From the NCBI GenBank assembly GCA_910585935.1, contig CAJUHN010000002.1:1-54249 (forward strand): DNA of 54,249 nucleotides, written 5' to 3'. Under the pieces are notes generated by a model that saw only the letters and a list, made by a program, of their open reading frames with translations, was not told the DNA's origin and did no database searches. This DNA comes from an uncultured Lachnospiraceae bacterium. GTDB lineage: Bacteria; Bacillota; Clostridia; Lachnospirales; Lachnospiraceae. Below are positions 26,271 through 34,110 of the stretch, in pieces (the first letter of the stretch is position 1; every line of letters starts with the position of its first letter). The translations under genes were made by a program, and so were the position numbers.

Positions 26271-26524
26271 AAAATCTAAAAATTTTTACTTCGCATTATT
26301 CCATTATCAAAGACGTTTTGGTGAACTATGATTATTTAAAATCAGAAACTTCACACTCTTACTGATTATAAATACAAATTTAAACAAAAAATATAAAAAA
26401 CCTTATTATAATATTTCAAACCAATTTATAATAATAAATACTATTATACTCCTTTCTCGTCTATACCATAAACTCCAAAATTCTTGTGTAAATGTTATAC
26501 AATTCTGTAGATATATAATCATAC

Positions 26525-26678
26525 TAGCGGCGGCAAGAAAGTATTCCAAAAGAAGCCCCTTGGAAGACGTTGGTACTTAATAAGCAAACCCGCAAGGGTT
26601 CGCGAATTTAGTACCGCTACGTCTGGAACGGAGCGAAAGCGCGGCTTCGTTGGAATACTTTCTTGCCATAGCGAACCT
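26525..26678 (+). repeat. Structured intergenic element, copy 3 (+)
   Basis: CTAGC (26525) to GCGAACC (26678). Outer arms GGCAAGAAAGTATTCCA and TGGAATACTTTCTTGCC pair perfectly. The inner stem is GAAGCC/GGCTTC, the loop is GAAA, and the apical hairpin is GCAAACCC/GGGTTCGC. GGTACT pairs with AGTACC. Confidence 0.9.
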
Positions 26679-26820
26679 CTCGCCAAACCATTCCCCACAT
26701 ACCCCCAACCTATCCTTTAAGCTCCTATCCTATCTAGGAAATACAAACTATTCATCAATCCTATCTCCTTCCTATTATTATAAAACAAATAAATTTTTCA
26801 TCATATTTTTTCAAAAATAT

Positions 26821-26849
26821 TTGACTTTATCACGGTAAGGCGGTATACT
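26821..26849 (+). promoter_or_regulatory. Promoter of gdhA
   Basis: TTGACT (26821-26826), a 17-base spacer and TATACT (26844-26849) precede gdhA, leaving a leader of about 110 bases. The rest of 26271-26963 contains element copy 3 and otherwise no gene. Confidence 0.75.
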
Positions 26850-26963
26850 AATAAAGACTTTTTTTATATTATAATATTTTAAAATTTAGGTTATAATATA
26901 AGAATAGCAAAAGTTTGATACATAAATCTATTTCATTTTAAATAATTCTAGGAGGAAAAGAAT

Positions 26964-28298
26964 ATGTCATATGTTGACGAGATATTAGAAAGAGTAGTTT
27001 CTAAAAACCCAAGCGAAACAGAATTTCACCAAGCAGTAAAAGAAGTGTTGGATTCTTTACGTTGTGTTATTGATGCAAATGAAGAAAAATATAAAAAAGA
27101 TGCTGTTTTAGAGCGTTTGACAGAACCTGAACGTGTAGTTTCCTTCCGTGTACCTTGGATTGATGATAAAGGGCAGGTTCAGGTAAACCGTGGTTTCCGT
27201 GTACAATTTAATAGTGCTATTGGACCTTATAAGGGAGGATTAAGATTACACCCTTCTGTAAATCAAGGTATTATTAAATTTTTAGGATTTGAACAGATTT
27301 TTAAAAACTCTTTGACAGGACTTCCTATCGGCGGTGGAAAAGGTGGCTCTGATTTTGATCCTAAAGGAAAATCTGATCGGGAAGTGATGGCATTTTGTCA
27401 GAGTTTTATGACAGAACTTCATAAATATATTGGAGCAGATACAGATGTTCCTGCTGGTGATATTGGTGTTGGAGCTCGTGAAATAGGATTTCTTTATGGA
27501 CAATATAAAAGAATCACTGGTCTATATGAAGGTGTTTTAACAGGAAAAGGATTAACTTATGGCGGCTCTTTAGCTAGAACACAAGCAACAGGATATGGTC
27601 TTATTTATATTTTATCTGAAATGCTTTCTCATAATGGCAAAGAACTATCTGGAAAAACAGTTGTTATTTCTGGTTCTGGAAATGTGGCTATTTATGCAAC
27701 AGAAAAAGCACAACAGTTGGGTGCAAAAGTAGTAGCTTTGAGCGATTCTAATGGATATATTTATGATAAAGATGGTATTGATTTAGATATTGTAAAAGAA
27801 ATCAAAGAAGTAAAACGCGCAAGAATTAAGGAATATGTAGAGAAAAAGCCTAATGCTGTCTATACAGAAGGAAAAGGCATTTGGTCTATTCCATGTGATG
27901 TTGCTCTTCCATGTGCAACTCAGAATGAACTTCATTTAGAAGATGCTAAGACATTGTTTAACAATGGCTGTTTTGCCGTAGCAGAAGGAGCAAATATGCC
28001 TTCTACTAGAGAAGCTACTGATTTCTTCTTGGAAAATGGAATGTTATTTATGCCGGGTAAAGCTGCTAATGCAGGTGGTGTTGCCACTTCTGCTCTAGAA
28101 ATGTCTCAAAATAGCCAAAGATTGAGCTGGACATTTGAAGAAGTAGATGCAAAATTAAAGGATATTATGGTTGGTATCTTCGCAAAAGTAGACGATGCAT
28201 CTTCTCGTTATAACATGAAAGGAAATTATGTAGCAGGTGCAAATATCGCTGGATTTGAAAAAGTAATAGAAGCAATGACAGCACAAGGAATCGTGTAA
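26964..28298 (+). CDS. gdhA: NADP-type glutamate dehydrogenase
   Basis: A 444-residue hexameric-type GDH of standard length. 'KGGLRLHPSVN', the catalytic Lys region 'PIGGGKGGSDFDPKGKSD', 'DTDVPAGDIGVGAREIG' and the Rossmann motif 'VVISGSGNVAIYA' are present. Ser at the end of the second strand ('ALSDSNG') fits NADP preference. It makes glutamate from 2-oxoglutarate and ammonia, a major nitrogen assimilation step in gut clostridia. AGGAGGA precedes the ATG. It is monocistronic: own promoter and terminator. Confidence 0.96.
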   Translation: MSYVDEILERVVSKNPSETEFHQAVKEVLDSLRCVIDANEEKYKKDAVLERLTEPERVVSFRVPWIDDKGQVQVNRGFRVQFNSAIGPYKGGLRLHPSVNQGIIKFLGFEQIFKNSLTGLPIGGGKGGSDFDPKGKSDREVMAFCQSFMTELHKYIGADTDVPAGDIGVGAREIGFLYGQYKRITGLYEGVLTGKGLTYGGSLARTQATGYGLIYILSEMLSHNGKELSGKTVVISGSGNVAIYATEKAQQLGAKVVALSDSNGYIYDKDGIDLDIVKEIKEVKRARIKEYVEKKPNAVYTEGKGIWSIPCDVALPCATQNELHLEDAKTLFNNGCFAVAEGANMPSTREATDFFLENGMLFMPGKAANAGGVATSALEMSQNSQRLSWTFEEVDAKLKDIMVGIFAKVDDASSRYNMKGNYVAGANIAGFEKVIEAMTAQGIV

Positions 28299-28349
28299 AT
28301 TAATATCATTGGATATTATCACCTAAATCTAACCAAAAAGAAAAAGTGT

Positions 28350-28393
28350 ATACTTTGGCTAAAGTGCAAACCTTTAGTTAAAGTATCTCTATT
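28350..28393 (+). terminator. Terminator of gdhA
   Basis: ATACTTTGGCTAAAG (28350-28364) pairs with CTTTAGTTAAAGTAT (28372-28386) with a small internal bulge and is followed by CTCTATTTTC. It lies about 50 bases after the stop. Confidence 0.7.
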
Positions 28394-28417
28394 TTCTCTT
28401 AATTTTTATAGTTTAAC

Positions 28418-28480
28418 TTTTTTATTCTATTGTTATCGTAAAATTCTCTTTTTATAAATCAGAAAATCCAACAAACTAAC
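28418..28480 (+). repeat. Solo copy of the element's left flank
   Basis: This stretch ('TTTATTCTATTGTTATCGTA ... CAACAAACTAAC') matches the 60 bases upstream of element copy 9 (47126-47189, '...TTCTATTGCTACTGTAAAA...AAACTAGC') at most positions, but no core follows. It suggests the repeat family extends left of the hairpin, or that a core was lost here. The rest of 28299-28709 shows only the gdhA terminator and no clear promoter. Confidence 0.5.
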
Positions 28481-28709
28481 AGAAATAGAAAAATATTCTA
28501 AAAAATCTCCAATTCTTTTATTTAAAATACAAATTTATCAGAATACATTCTTGCTTACACGCACTTTTTACTTTTAGGTAAAATTAACTATATTTTCTAT
28601 GGTAAAATTTTACTATTAATATTGCATTTTCTTTCAAAAGATAGTATAGTATTATTGTTTCTATAATTTTGCATATAAAATTTTTATGTAATAATGGAGG
28701 AAAAATATT

Positions 28710-29438
28710 ATGAAAAAAAGATTTGTAGGAACTTTATTAGTTTTATCTTTATCTATATTCAGTTTAACTGCATGTGGAGATAAAACAGAACCAACTTCAC
28801 AAACTACTAAAAATGAAACTACTACAGCAGAAACTACAACACAAGAAACCACTACAGAGGAAACAACAACAGAAGAAACCACTGCAGCCGCTAGTAACTT
28901 AACTTTTGGTTTATGGGACGGAACAACATTTAGCAATGAATGGTTGAATATGAAATTTAGCTTTCCAGAAGGCAGCACAGCAGCTTCTACAGATGTCATT
29001 AAGCAGAATATGGGAGCTAGTGCAAACGGCGTAACCATTAATCCGGGAGATAATTCAGGTTCTATTGAAGGCACTCCTAGTATGATTTATGATGGTCTTA
29101 TCCTTTTAGATGAACAAGGTTCTAATTTGCAGATATTATATATCACTGCTTCCTCACTTGGCATCGGTATGACCCCAGAAAATTATCTTGCCACTTTAAA
29201 AACTCAGTTTGAAAGTACAAATTATGTATGTAATGATGTCGAAACCGTAGATATAGCTGGACAAAGCTTTTACAAATTGCCTATGACTTATACTGATGAT
29301 TCTCTAGAACAGACTATATATCAAGATTATTATTGTATGCAAAAAGAAAGTTATTTCGTTAATTTTATAGTTAGTTATTTTTCAGATACTACAGACACGA
29401 TAGATCAAGTAATAGCTGGAATTACTGCCCTTAAATAA
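28710..29438 (+). CDS. Putative lipoprotein with Thr/Glu-rich linker
   Basis: A 242-residue protein with a lipoprotein signal peptide (MKKRFVGTLLVLSLSIFSL, lipobox LTAC, Cys22). Residues ~25-62 are an ETTT-type low-complexity spacer that would lift the domain off the membrane. The C-terminal ~170 residues form a globular domain that I do not recognise by name ('FGLWDGTTFSNEWLNMKFSFPEG'); similar domains occur in small clostridial lipoproteins. GGAGG lies before the ATG. The function is unknown and the location is the outer face of the membrane. Confidence 0.8.
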   Translation: MKKRFVGTLLVLSLSIFSLTACGDKTEPTSQTTKNETTTAETTTQETTTEETTTEETTAAASNLTFGLWDGTTFSNEWLNMKFSFPEGSTAASTDVIKQNMGASANGVTINPGDNSGSIEGTPSMIYDGLILLDEQGSNLQILYITASSLGIGMTPENYLATLKTQFESTNYVCNDVETVDIAGQSFYKLPMTYTDDSLEQTIYQDYYCMQKESYFVNFIVSYFSDTTDTIDQVIAGITALK

Positions 29439-29572
29439 AAATTAACTTAGTAAAATAAAAAACTTTATCTGACCTATCCAACATAAAACCGTTGGACAAG
29501 TCAAGCACTCCATCGCTAGAAATCTCTACCTTACCTACGATTGAGTAATAAATATCCATATTATTTTGTAAA

Positions 29573-29604
29573 GGCGGCGAGAAAAATATACCTATCTCGC
29601 CGCC
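29573..29604. terminator. GC-rich hairpin, probable terminator
   Basis: GGCGGCGAGA (29573-29582) and TCTCGCCGCC (29595-29604) form a perfect 10-bp stem with a 12-base loop, outstanding in AT-rich surroundings. No strong T run follows on the plus strand; TTTACAAAAT follows on the minus strand. A weaker TCCAAC/GTTGGA hairpin lies at 29469-29496. Confidence 0.5.
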
Positions 29605-29751
29605 TATTCTAATTAACTTACCATATTCCATTTTACTAAATATATCATGCTTTTCTAGGATAAATGATCAAAATTGTATACTATTTATAACTTTCTGTAT
29701 CTTTCCTCCCTTATATTTCATAACTTATCATAAATTCCCTTTTCCAAAAGT

Positions 29752-29778
29752 AGAACAGCCAACTTCCTTGCCGCAGCG
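29752..29778 (+). repeat. Possible remnant of the structured element (ends only)
   Basis: AGAACAGCCAA, the typical left flank of plus-oriented copies, is joined directly to CTTCCTTGCCGCAGCG, which looks like the right arm. The core is missing, as if deleted through the hairpin. Too short to be certain. Confidence 0.35.
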
Positions 29779-29842
29779 TCCCTTTTATCTCTCTCCCCTC
29801 CCCATAAACAATAACAATTCCTTTCGTTTTATCTTTTATTAG

Positions 29843-29871
29843 TTGCGATTTTATTTTTACAGTGTTATAAT
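29843..29871 (+). promoter_or_regulatory. Promoter of the DUF885 lipoprotein gene
   Basis: TTGCGA (29843-29848), 17 bases, TATAAT (29866-29871). The start codon of the gene follows about 38 bases later. The rest of 29439-29842 holds only the hairpins and remnant listed. Confidence 0.75.
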
Positions 29872-29908
29872 AAATAAGAAAATATTATTTTATAAAAAAG
29901 GAGTATTT

Positions 29909-31660
29909 ATGAAAGTGAAGAACAAATCATTACTCACTTATCTCAGTATCTTTTTTCTTGTTCTGAGTATTCTCAGCGGATGTAGCCTCATTCCTAGTTC
30001 TAAAAAAACTACACCAGAAGATTTTGATGCTTTTACAGAAGAATTATTTCGCAATGAACTCTCTCAAAATACCTTAAATTTACATTATACCTTAGCATAT
30101 CCCAAAAACTATGGCATAGAAGATTATGATGTGAGTTTAGGTTCTTTTGAAATGTCTGATATTTATGATTATAGTGAATTAGAAGAATTAGAAAAAACAC
30201 TAAAAGATTTCTCTTATGACGATTTAACAGATGAACAACAACTTACCTATGATATTTTAAATGATTACATTGAAACAGAAAATACCGTAAAAGATCTCCC
30301 CTTATACGGAGAACTTCTCAATCCTTTGACGGGCTATCAATCTCAACTTCCTGTTTTACTCGCCGAATATACTTTTCGTACCAAAGAAGATATCGAAAAT
30401 TATCTCACCTTAACAGCTAGTATAGAAGAATCTTTTCATAGTATTATAGAATATGAAAAAGCTCGTTCTGAAGCAGGACTATTTATGCCAGATTACGCAG
30501 CAGAAGCGATTATAGAACAATGTTCTACCTTTATTGAAGATCCAGAAAATAACTATATGATAGAAGTCTTTAATGACAAAATTGATGCTTTTTCTGGACT
30601 TTCTGATACAGAGCGCAATGATTATAAAGAAAGAAATCACACAATCATCACTACTAATATAGTAAATGCTTATCGTTCTTTAATTGACAGTTTAACAGAA
30701 TTAAAAGGAAGCGGTGTCAATGAAGGTGGATTATGTAATTTTAAAGATGGAAAACGATATTATGAATATCTTGTAAAAAATGCTACTGGTTCATCGAAAT
30801 CTATTAAAAATCTTCAAAAAATGACAGAGCGTTATATTGATAATTGTATCAATGAAATGATATCTATTGCTGCCTTAAATCCAAATGTATTAGATGATAT
30901 CGCCACTTATTCTTTCGACTTAACAGAACCAAATGATATTTTAGAAGACTTAATTTCTAAAATCTCTATTGATTTTCCAGAACCTCCAAAAGTAAATTAC
31001 ACGGTGAAATATGTACATGAATCAATGGAAGAAAGCTTGAGTCCTGCATTTTATTTAACTCCTCCTATTGATGACCCCAGTCAAAATGTAATTTATATTA
31101 ATAATGGTTCTGTCAGCGATGATTTATATACTACATTAGCTCATGAAGGATATCCGGGACATCTATACCAAACAGTTTATACTAACTCTTCTGATCTCCC
31201 ACTCATCCGAAATCTATTCTCTTCTCCCGGTTACACAGAAGGGTGGGCTACCTATGTAGAATATTATGCATTTGGCATCTCTGGATTAGAGAAAAATTTA
31301 GCACAAACTCTCTCTCTGAATGGTTCTGCCTCTCTAGGATTATACGCTTATGTTGATATGGCAGTTAATTATGATGGTTGGGATAGAACTGATGTAGAAG
31401 AATTTTTTGCGGGATATGGAATTGAAGACAAAGAAGCTACAGATTTTATTTATGAGGCTATGGTAGAAGATCCTGCTAATTATTTAAGTTATTTTATTGG
31501 CTATTTAGAAATATTAGAATTGAAAGATAAAGCTCAAAAAACCCTCGGAGATAAATTCGTTTTAAAAGATTTTCATGATTTTTTCCTGACTATAGGGCCA
31601 GCGCCTTTTTCTATTATCGAAAAAGAAATGAACATTTGGATGGATACCATTTTAAAATAA
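29909..31660 (+). CDS. DUF885-family lipoprotein, putative metallopeptidase
   Basis: A 583-residue lipoprotein. I start at the ATG at 29909, which has AAAAAAGGAG, because the longer frame to 29843 would begin inside the promoter. The signal peptide ends in lipobox LSGC. The C-terminal half has 'TTLAHEGYPGHLYQTVY', the HExxPGH signature of DUF885, and 'YTEGWATYVEYYA', which supplies the downstream Glu; together these suggest a zinc-dependent peptidase fold. The N-terminal half is helical. It probably cleaves peptides outside the membrane; the substrate is unknown. Confidence 0.88.
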   Translation: MKVKNKSLLTYLSIFFLVLSILSGCSLIPSSKKTTPEDFDAFTEELFRNELSQNTLNLHYTLAYPKNYGIEDYDVSLGSFEMSDIYDYSELEELEKTLKDFSYDDLTDEQQLTYDILNDYIETENTVKDLPLYGELLNPLTGYQSQLPVLLAEYTFRTKEDIENYLTLTASIEESFHSIIEYEKARSEAGLFMPDYAAEAIIEQCSTFIEDPENNYMIEVFNDKIDAFSGLSDTERNDYKERNHTIITTNIVNAYRSLIDSLTELKGSGVNEGGLCNFKDGKRYYEYLVKNATGSSKSIKNLQKMTERYIDNCINEMISIAALNPNVLDDIATYSFDLTEPNDILEDLISKISIDFPEPPKVNYTVKYVHESMEESLSPAFYLTPPIDDPSQNVIYINNGSVSDDLYTTLAHEGYPGHLYQTVYTNSSDLPLIRNLFSSPGYTEGWATYVEYYAFGISGLEKNLAQTLSLNGSASLGLYAYVDMAVNYDGWDRTDVEEFFAGYGIEDKEATDFIYEAMVEDPANYLSYFIGYLEILELKDKAQKTLGDKFVLKDFHDFFLTIGPAPFSIIEKEMNIWMDTILK

Positions 31661-31681
31661 TAACTTATAAAACTAATTTAT

Positions 31682-31746
31682 AAAAGAACTGTCATGTCAG
31701 AAAATATTTTCTATTATTAGAAATATCTTAACATGACAGTTCTTTT
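31682..31746. terminator. Bidirectional terminator between convergent genes
   Basis: AAAAGAACTGTCATGT (31682-31697) and ACATGACAGTTCTTTT (31731-31746) are perfect 16-base inverted repeats. A run of A on one side and T on the other serves both the DUF885 gene and the convergent marR gene, whose stop lies inside the right arm. Confidence 0.85.
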
Positions 31747-32218
31747 ATTTCATTTTTTCTATATTTTCACTTTTTCTTTCCTGATAACCACGAAAAAATT
31801 TATTTAAATTAGATAAAGCTTTTACTAGGATTTTCGTTTCATCCTCTGAAAGTCCATTTATTATAGCATCTATCATTTGACGATGAAATTCTTCATGATG
31901 CCGATATGCAATCTTCCCCTTTTCTGTGAGAGAAATATACACCACTCTCCTATCCTGTTCCCCTCTCATACGATTTACATATCCTTTTTTTACAAGGCTA
32001 TTAATTGCAATAGTCAATGTTCCTACTGTAACAGATACCATTTTTGCCACCATAGACATATTTTTCGACTCATCTATTCCAATCGCCTCAATAATATGCA
32101 TATCATTATTAGAAATATCCTGAAATTCCTTCGTTATAATTGCTTTCCTCTCAATATCCATAATATCTTGAAATAACTTCACCAATATTTCATGTAACAT
32201 ATCAAATGTATTATCCAT
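31745..32218 (-). CDS. MarR-family transcriptional regulator
   Basis: A 157-residue winged-helix protein. 'SMVAKMVSVTVGTLTIAINSLVKKGYVNRMRGEQDRR' (about residues 55-90) covers the recognition helix and wing with the conserved D-x-R-R. It resembles FabT-type MarR proteins of Firmicutes, but no fatty-acid genes are nearby, so I leave it unnamed. It should bind as a dimer to a palindrome near its own promoter and possibly to that of the cysteine hydrolase just upstream in the same direction. Confidence 0.85.
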   Translation of the reverse strand: MDNTFDMLHEILVKLFQDIMDIERKAIITKEFQDISNNDMHIIEAIGIDESKNMSMVAKMVSVTVGTLTIAINSLVKKGYVNRMRGEQDRRVVYISLTEKGKIAYRHHEEFHRQMIDAIINGLSEDETKILVKALSNLNKFFRGYQERKSENIEKMK

Positions 32219-32288
32219 GAACTTTCATCTCATTTCTTTTATCTGTCATATAATATCCACCTTTCTCTTTTCCTATTATTAGCCAAAA

Positions 32289-32810
32289 TCACTCCTCTAT
32301 TTCTATTTGACATATCTTCATAGCTTCTAACGCATTTTTATGAGTTTCTGGTGTCACTCCTGCACAACATTGTGCAAACACACTAATCTTAGTTTCAGGA
32401 ACAATCGCTTTTAATAAAAGGGCATTAGAAATAACACAAATATCTGTACATAAACCAATTATTTCAATTTCATCAAAAGAATTATGTTCCACAAACTTGG
32501 CTAATTCTATACTTCCAAATGTATTTTTTTCAATAATAGGGCAGGCTAACGCATAATCCTCAAGCTGAGGAACTAACTTCCAGCCATCTGTACCCTTTAT
32601 ACAATGCTCTATGGGAAGTTTCTTTCCTTCCTGTGTAGACAAATAATTCTTATTATGTGTATCTTTTGTAAAAACAACTGCCGTTTCCTCTGAAAGTTCC
32701 TTTACTATCTTTTCTTCTACTTTATCAACAATAGCTTCTGCTTCTTTTGTACCTAATGCTCCTGTCACAAAATCATTTTGCATATCTACCACTACCAATA
32801 ATTTACTCAT
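32289..32810 (-). CDS. Isochorismatase-like cysteine hydrolase (nicotinamidase-like)
   Basis: A 173-residue protein. 'LLVVVDMQNDFVTGALG' supplies the catalytic Asp9, and 'IIGLCTDICVISNAL' the nucleophile Cys; a Lys and a cis-peptide Val/Ile loop between them complete the triad. His residues near 'THNKNYLSTQEGKKLPIEHC' may bind a metal as in nicotinamidase. A nicotinamide-to-nicotinate deamidase (PncA) role is likely but not certain, since the family contains other amidases. The ATG at 32810 follows GGGAGGG; a TTG three bases upstream is less likely. Confidence 0.8.
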   Translation of the reverse strand: MSKLLVVVDMQNDFVTGALGTKEAEAIVDKVEEKIVKELSEETAVVFTKDTHNKNYLSTQEGKKLPIEHCIKGTDGWKLVPQLEDYALACPIIEKNTFGSIELAKFVEHNSFDEIEIIGLCTDICVISNALLLKAIVPETKISVFAQCCAGVTPETHKNALEAMKICQIEIEE

Positions 32811-32943
32811 CAAAATCCCTCCCTTTGCACAAAATCATAATTCGATAAAATACTTTGAATAACAAAATATTTCTTTTCCATATTATAACATATATCATTT
32901 AGAAAAAAAATGAAAAATATTTCTTTTTACCAAAATATAATTA

Positions 32944-33101
32944 GGTTTCCGCAAAGGGCAAGGAATGTTCCAACGAAACCGCGCTCTCGCTCCGTTCCAG
33001 ACGTAGTGGACACTAAATTCGCAGCCCCTAGCGGAACTGCTCATTAAGTGCCAACGTCTTCCAAGGGGTTTCTTTTGGAATCATTCCTTGCCCTCTGCTG
33101 C
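32944..33101 (-). repeat. Structured intergenic element, copy 4 (-)
   Basis: Outer arms GCAAAGGGCAAGGAATGTTCC and GGAATCATTCCTTGCCCTCTGC pair with few mismatches. The inner stem is GAAACC/GGTTTC, the loop is GAGA, and GGCACT pairs with AGTGTC. Confidence 0.88.
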
Positions 33102-33355
33102 TTTTTTGGCTCTTTTATGAATAGAAAATGCTTTACATCTATCATAAACTTTCTCTTTTTTTATATAGATTCTTAATAAAACAGATAAATCTGTTGATAT
33201 AACTATCATTATAAACAAATCGCATAAAAACTTCTCAAAATAATATTATTTGTCTATAAAAAAACGATAAATTAACACTTTACTAAAATTTTTCCTTTTT
33301 TGTAAAGTGTGATTTCTTGTAGAGTGAAATCGCTTTTCATAGAACCGTCAATAAA

Positions 33356-33509
33356 TTAGCACAGGAGAGTACCTATTCCAAAAGAAACCCCTTGGAAGAC
33401 GTTGGTACTTAATGAGCAGTTCCGCTAGGGGCTGCGAATTTAGTACCGCTACGTCTGGAACGGAGCGAGAGCGCGGTTTCGTTGGAATAGGTACTCTCCT
33501 GTGCGAACC
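33356..33509 (+). repeat. Structured intergenic element, copy 5 (+)
   Basis: Outer arms ACAGGAGAGTACCTATTCC and GGAATAGGTACTCTCCTGT are perfectly complementary. The inner stem is GAAACC/GGTTTC with loop GAGA; GGTACT pairs with AGTACC. It forms a divergent pair with copy 4, 254 bases away. Apart from these two copies, 32811-33614 contains no gene. Confidence 0.9.
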
Positions 33510-33548
33510 TTTCTATAAAATCCCCCTCCTAAAAAACAAAAATAACTA

Positions 33549-33599
33549 ATAATAAGGCTGTCACAAAATAAAAACTCTCTCTTGTGACAACCTTATTAT
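33549..33599 (-). terminator. Terminator of the fliS transcript
   Basis: ATAATAAGGCTGTCACAA (33549-33566) pairs with TTGTGACAACCTTATTAT (33582-33599) with one mismatch, and a T-rich stretch follows on the minus strand. It lies just after the fliS stop. Confidence 0.75.
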
Positions 33600-33614
33600 A
33601 AACAAAATACTCTC

Positions 33615-34082
33615 TTAAGCTTGAAAGCCTTTTTTTCTCTCCACTATCTCATTTAAACTTCCTTTTCCATAAGTCAGACCAGCATAAACTTGATCGATAT
33701 TTCTCATAACTGGTCCACTATTATCCTGTTTTGCAACTTCAGAAAATGCTTCTCTCAATTCACGAAAAATAGGTATTGCATCTTCTAGTTTTTTATCTGT
33801 TTCTTCATAAGATGCTTCTATTAACCTTTTCTGAGCAAAACGATAAAGTTGAAATAACTGTAATGATACTTCATATTGAAGATCTAATGCCCCCATTAAC
33901 TGTGCAATAAATTCATTTGCTTTTTTAATATTCCATTTATATTTCTTTTTGTCTTGCTTCTTTAATTCTTCAGAGGCATCTGCAATATATTTTAAAATAA
34001 TATCATAAGTCGTTACAATTAAATCTGTTCTATTCCCTTGTGTAATGCGTAAGGTATACTCTTGAATCTCTGCCTTAGTCAT
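33615..34082 (-). CDS. fliS: Flagellin export chaperone FliS
   Basis: A 155-residue all-helical protein. 'NRTDLIVTTYDIILKYIADA' and 'ANEFIAQLMGALDLQYEVSLQLFQLYRFAQKRLIEA' match the FliS four-helix bundle, where 'LQYEVSLQLFQLYRF' is the common 'LD-GEIA-NL-LYDY' segment. It binds the disordered C-terminus of flagellin before export and prevents early polymerisation. It is longer than E. coli FliS because of an extended C-terminus. It lies 28 bases after the flagellin gene and is probably co-transcribed. Confidence 0.85.
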   Translation of the reverse strand: MTKAEIQEYTLRITQGNRTDLIVTTYDIILKYIADASEELKKQDKKKYKWNIKKANEFIAQLMGALDLQYEVSLQLFQLYRFAQKRLIEASYEETDKKLEDAIPIFRELREAFSEVAKQDNSGPVMRNIDQVYAGLTYGKGSLNEIVERKKGFQA

Positions 34083-34110
34083 TTTTCCTCCATGTGATTA
34101 TTTAAGTTGA

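Noticed and set aside
28661..29074. Minus-strand frame opposite the first lipoprotein
   Set aside because: Val/Ser repeats mirror the ETTT-coding stretch of the real gene on the plus strand.
29431..29631. 66-aa minus-strand frame after the first lipoprotein
   Set aside because: No ribosome binding site, it covers two hairpins including the 10-bp GC-rich stem, and it matches no family I know.
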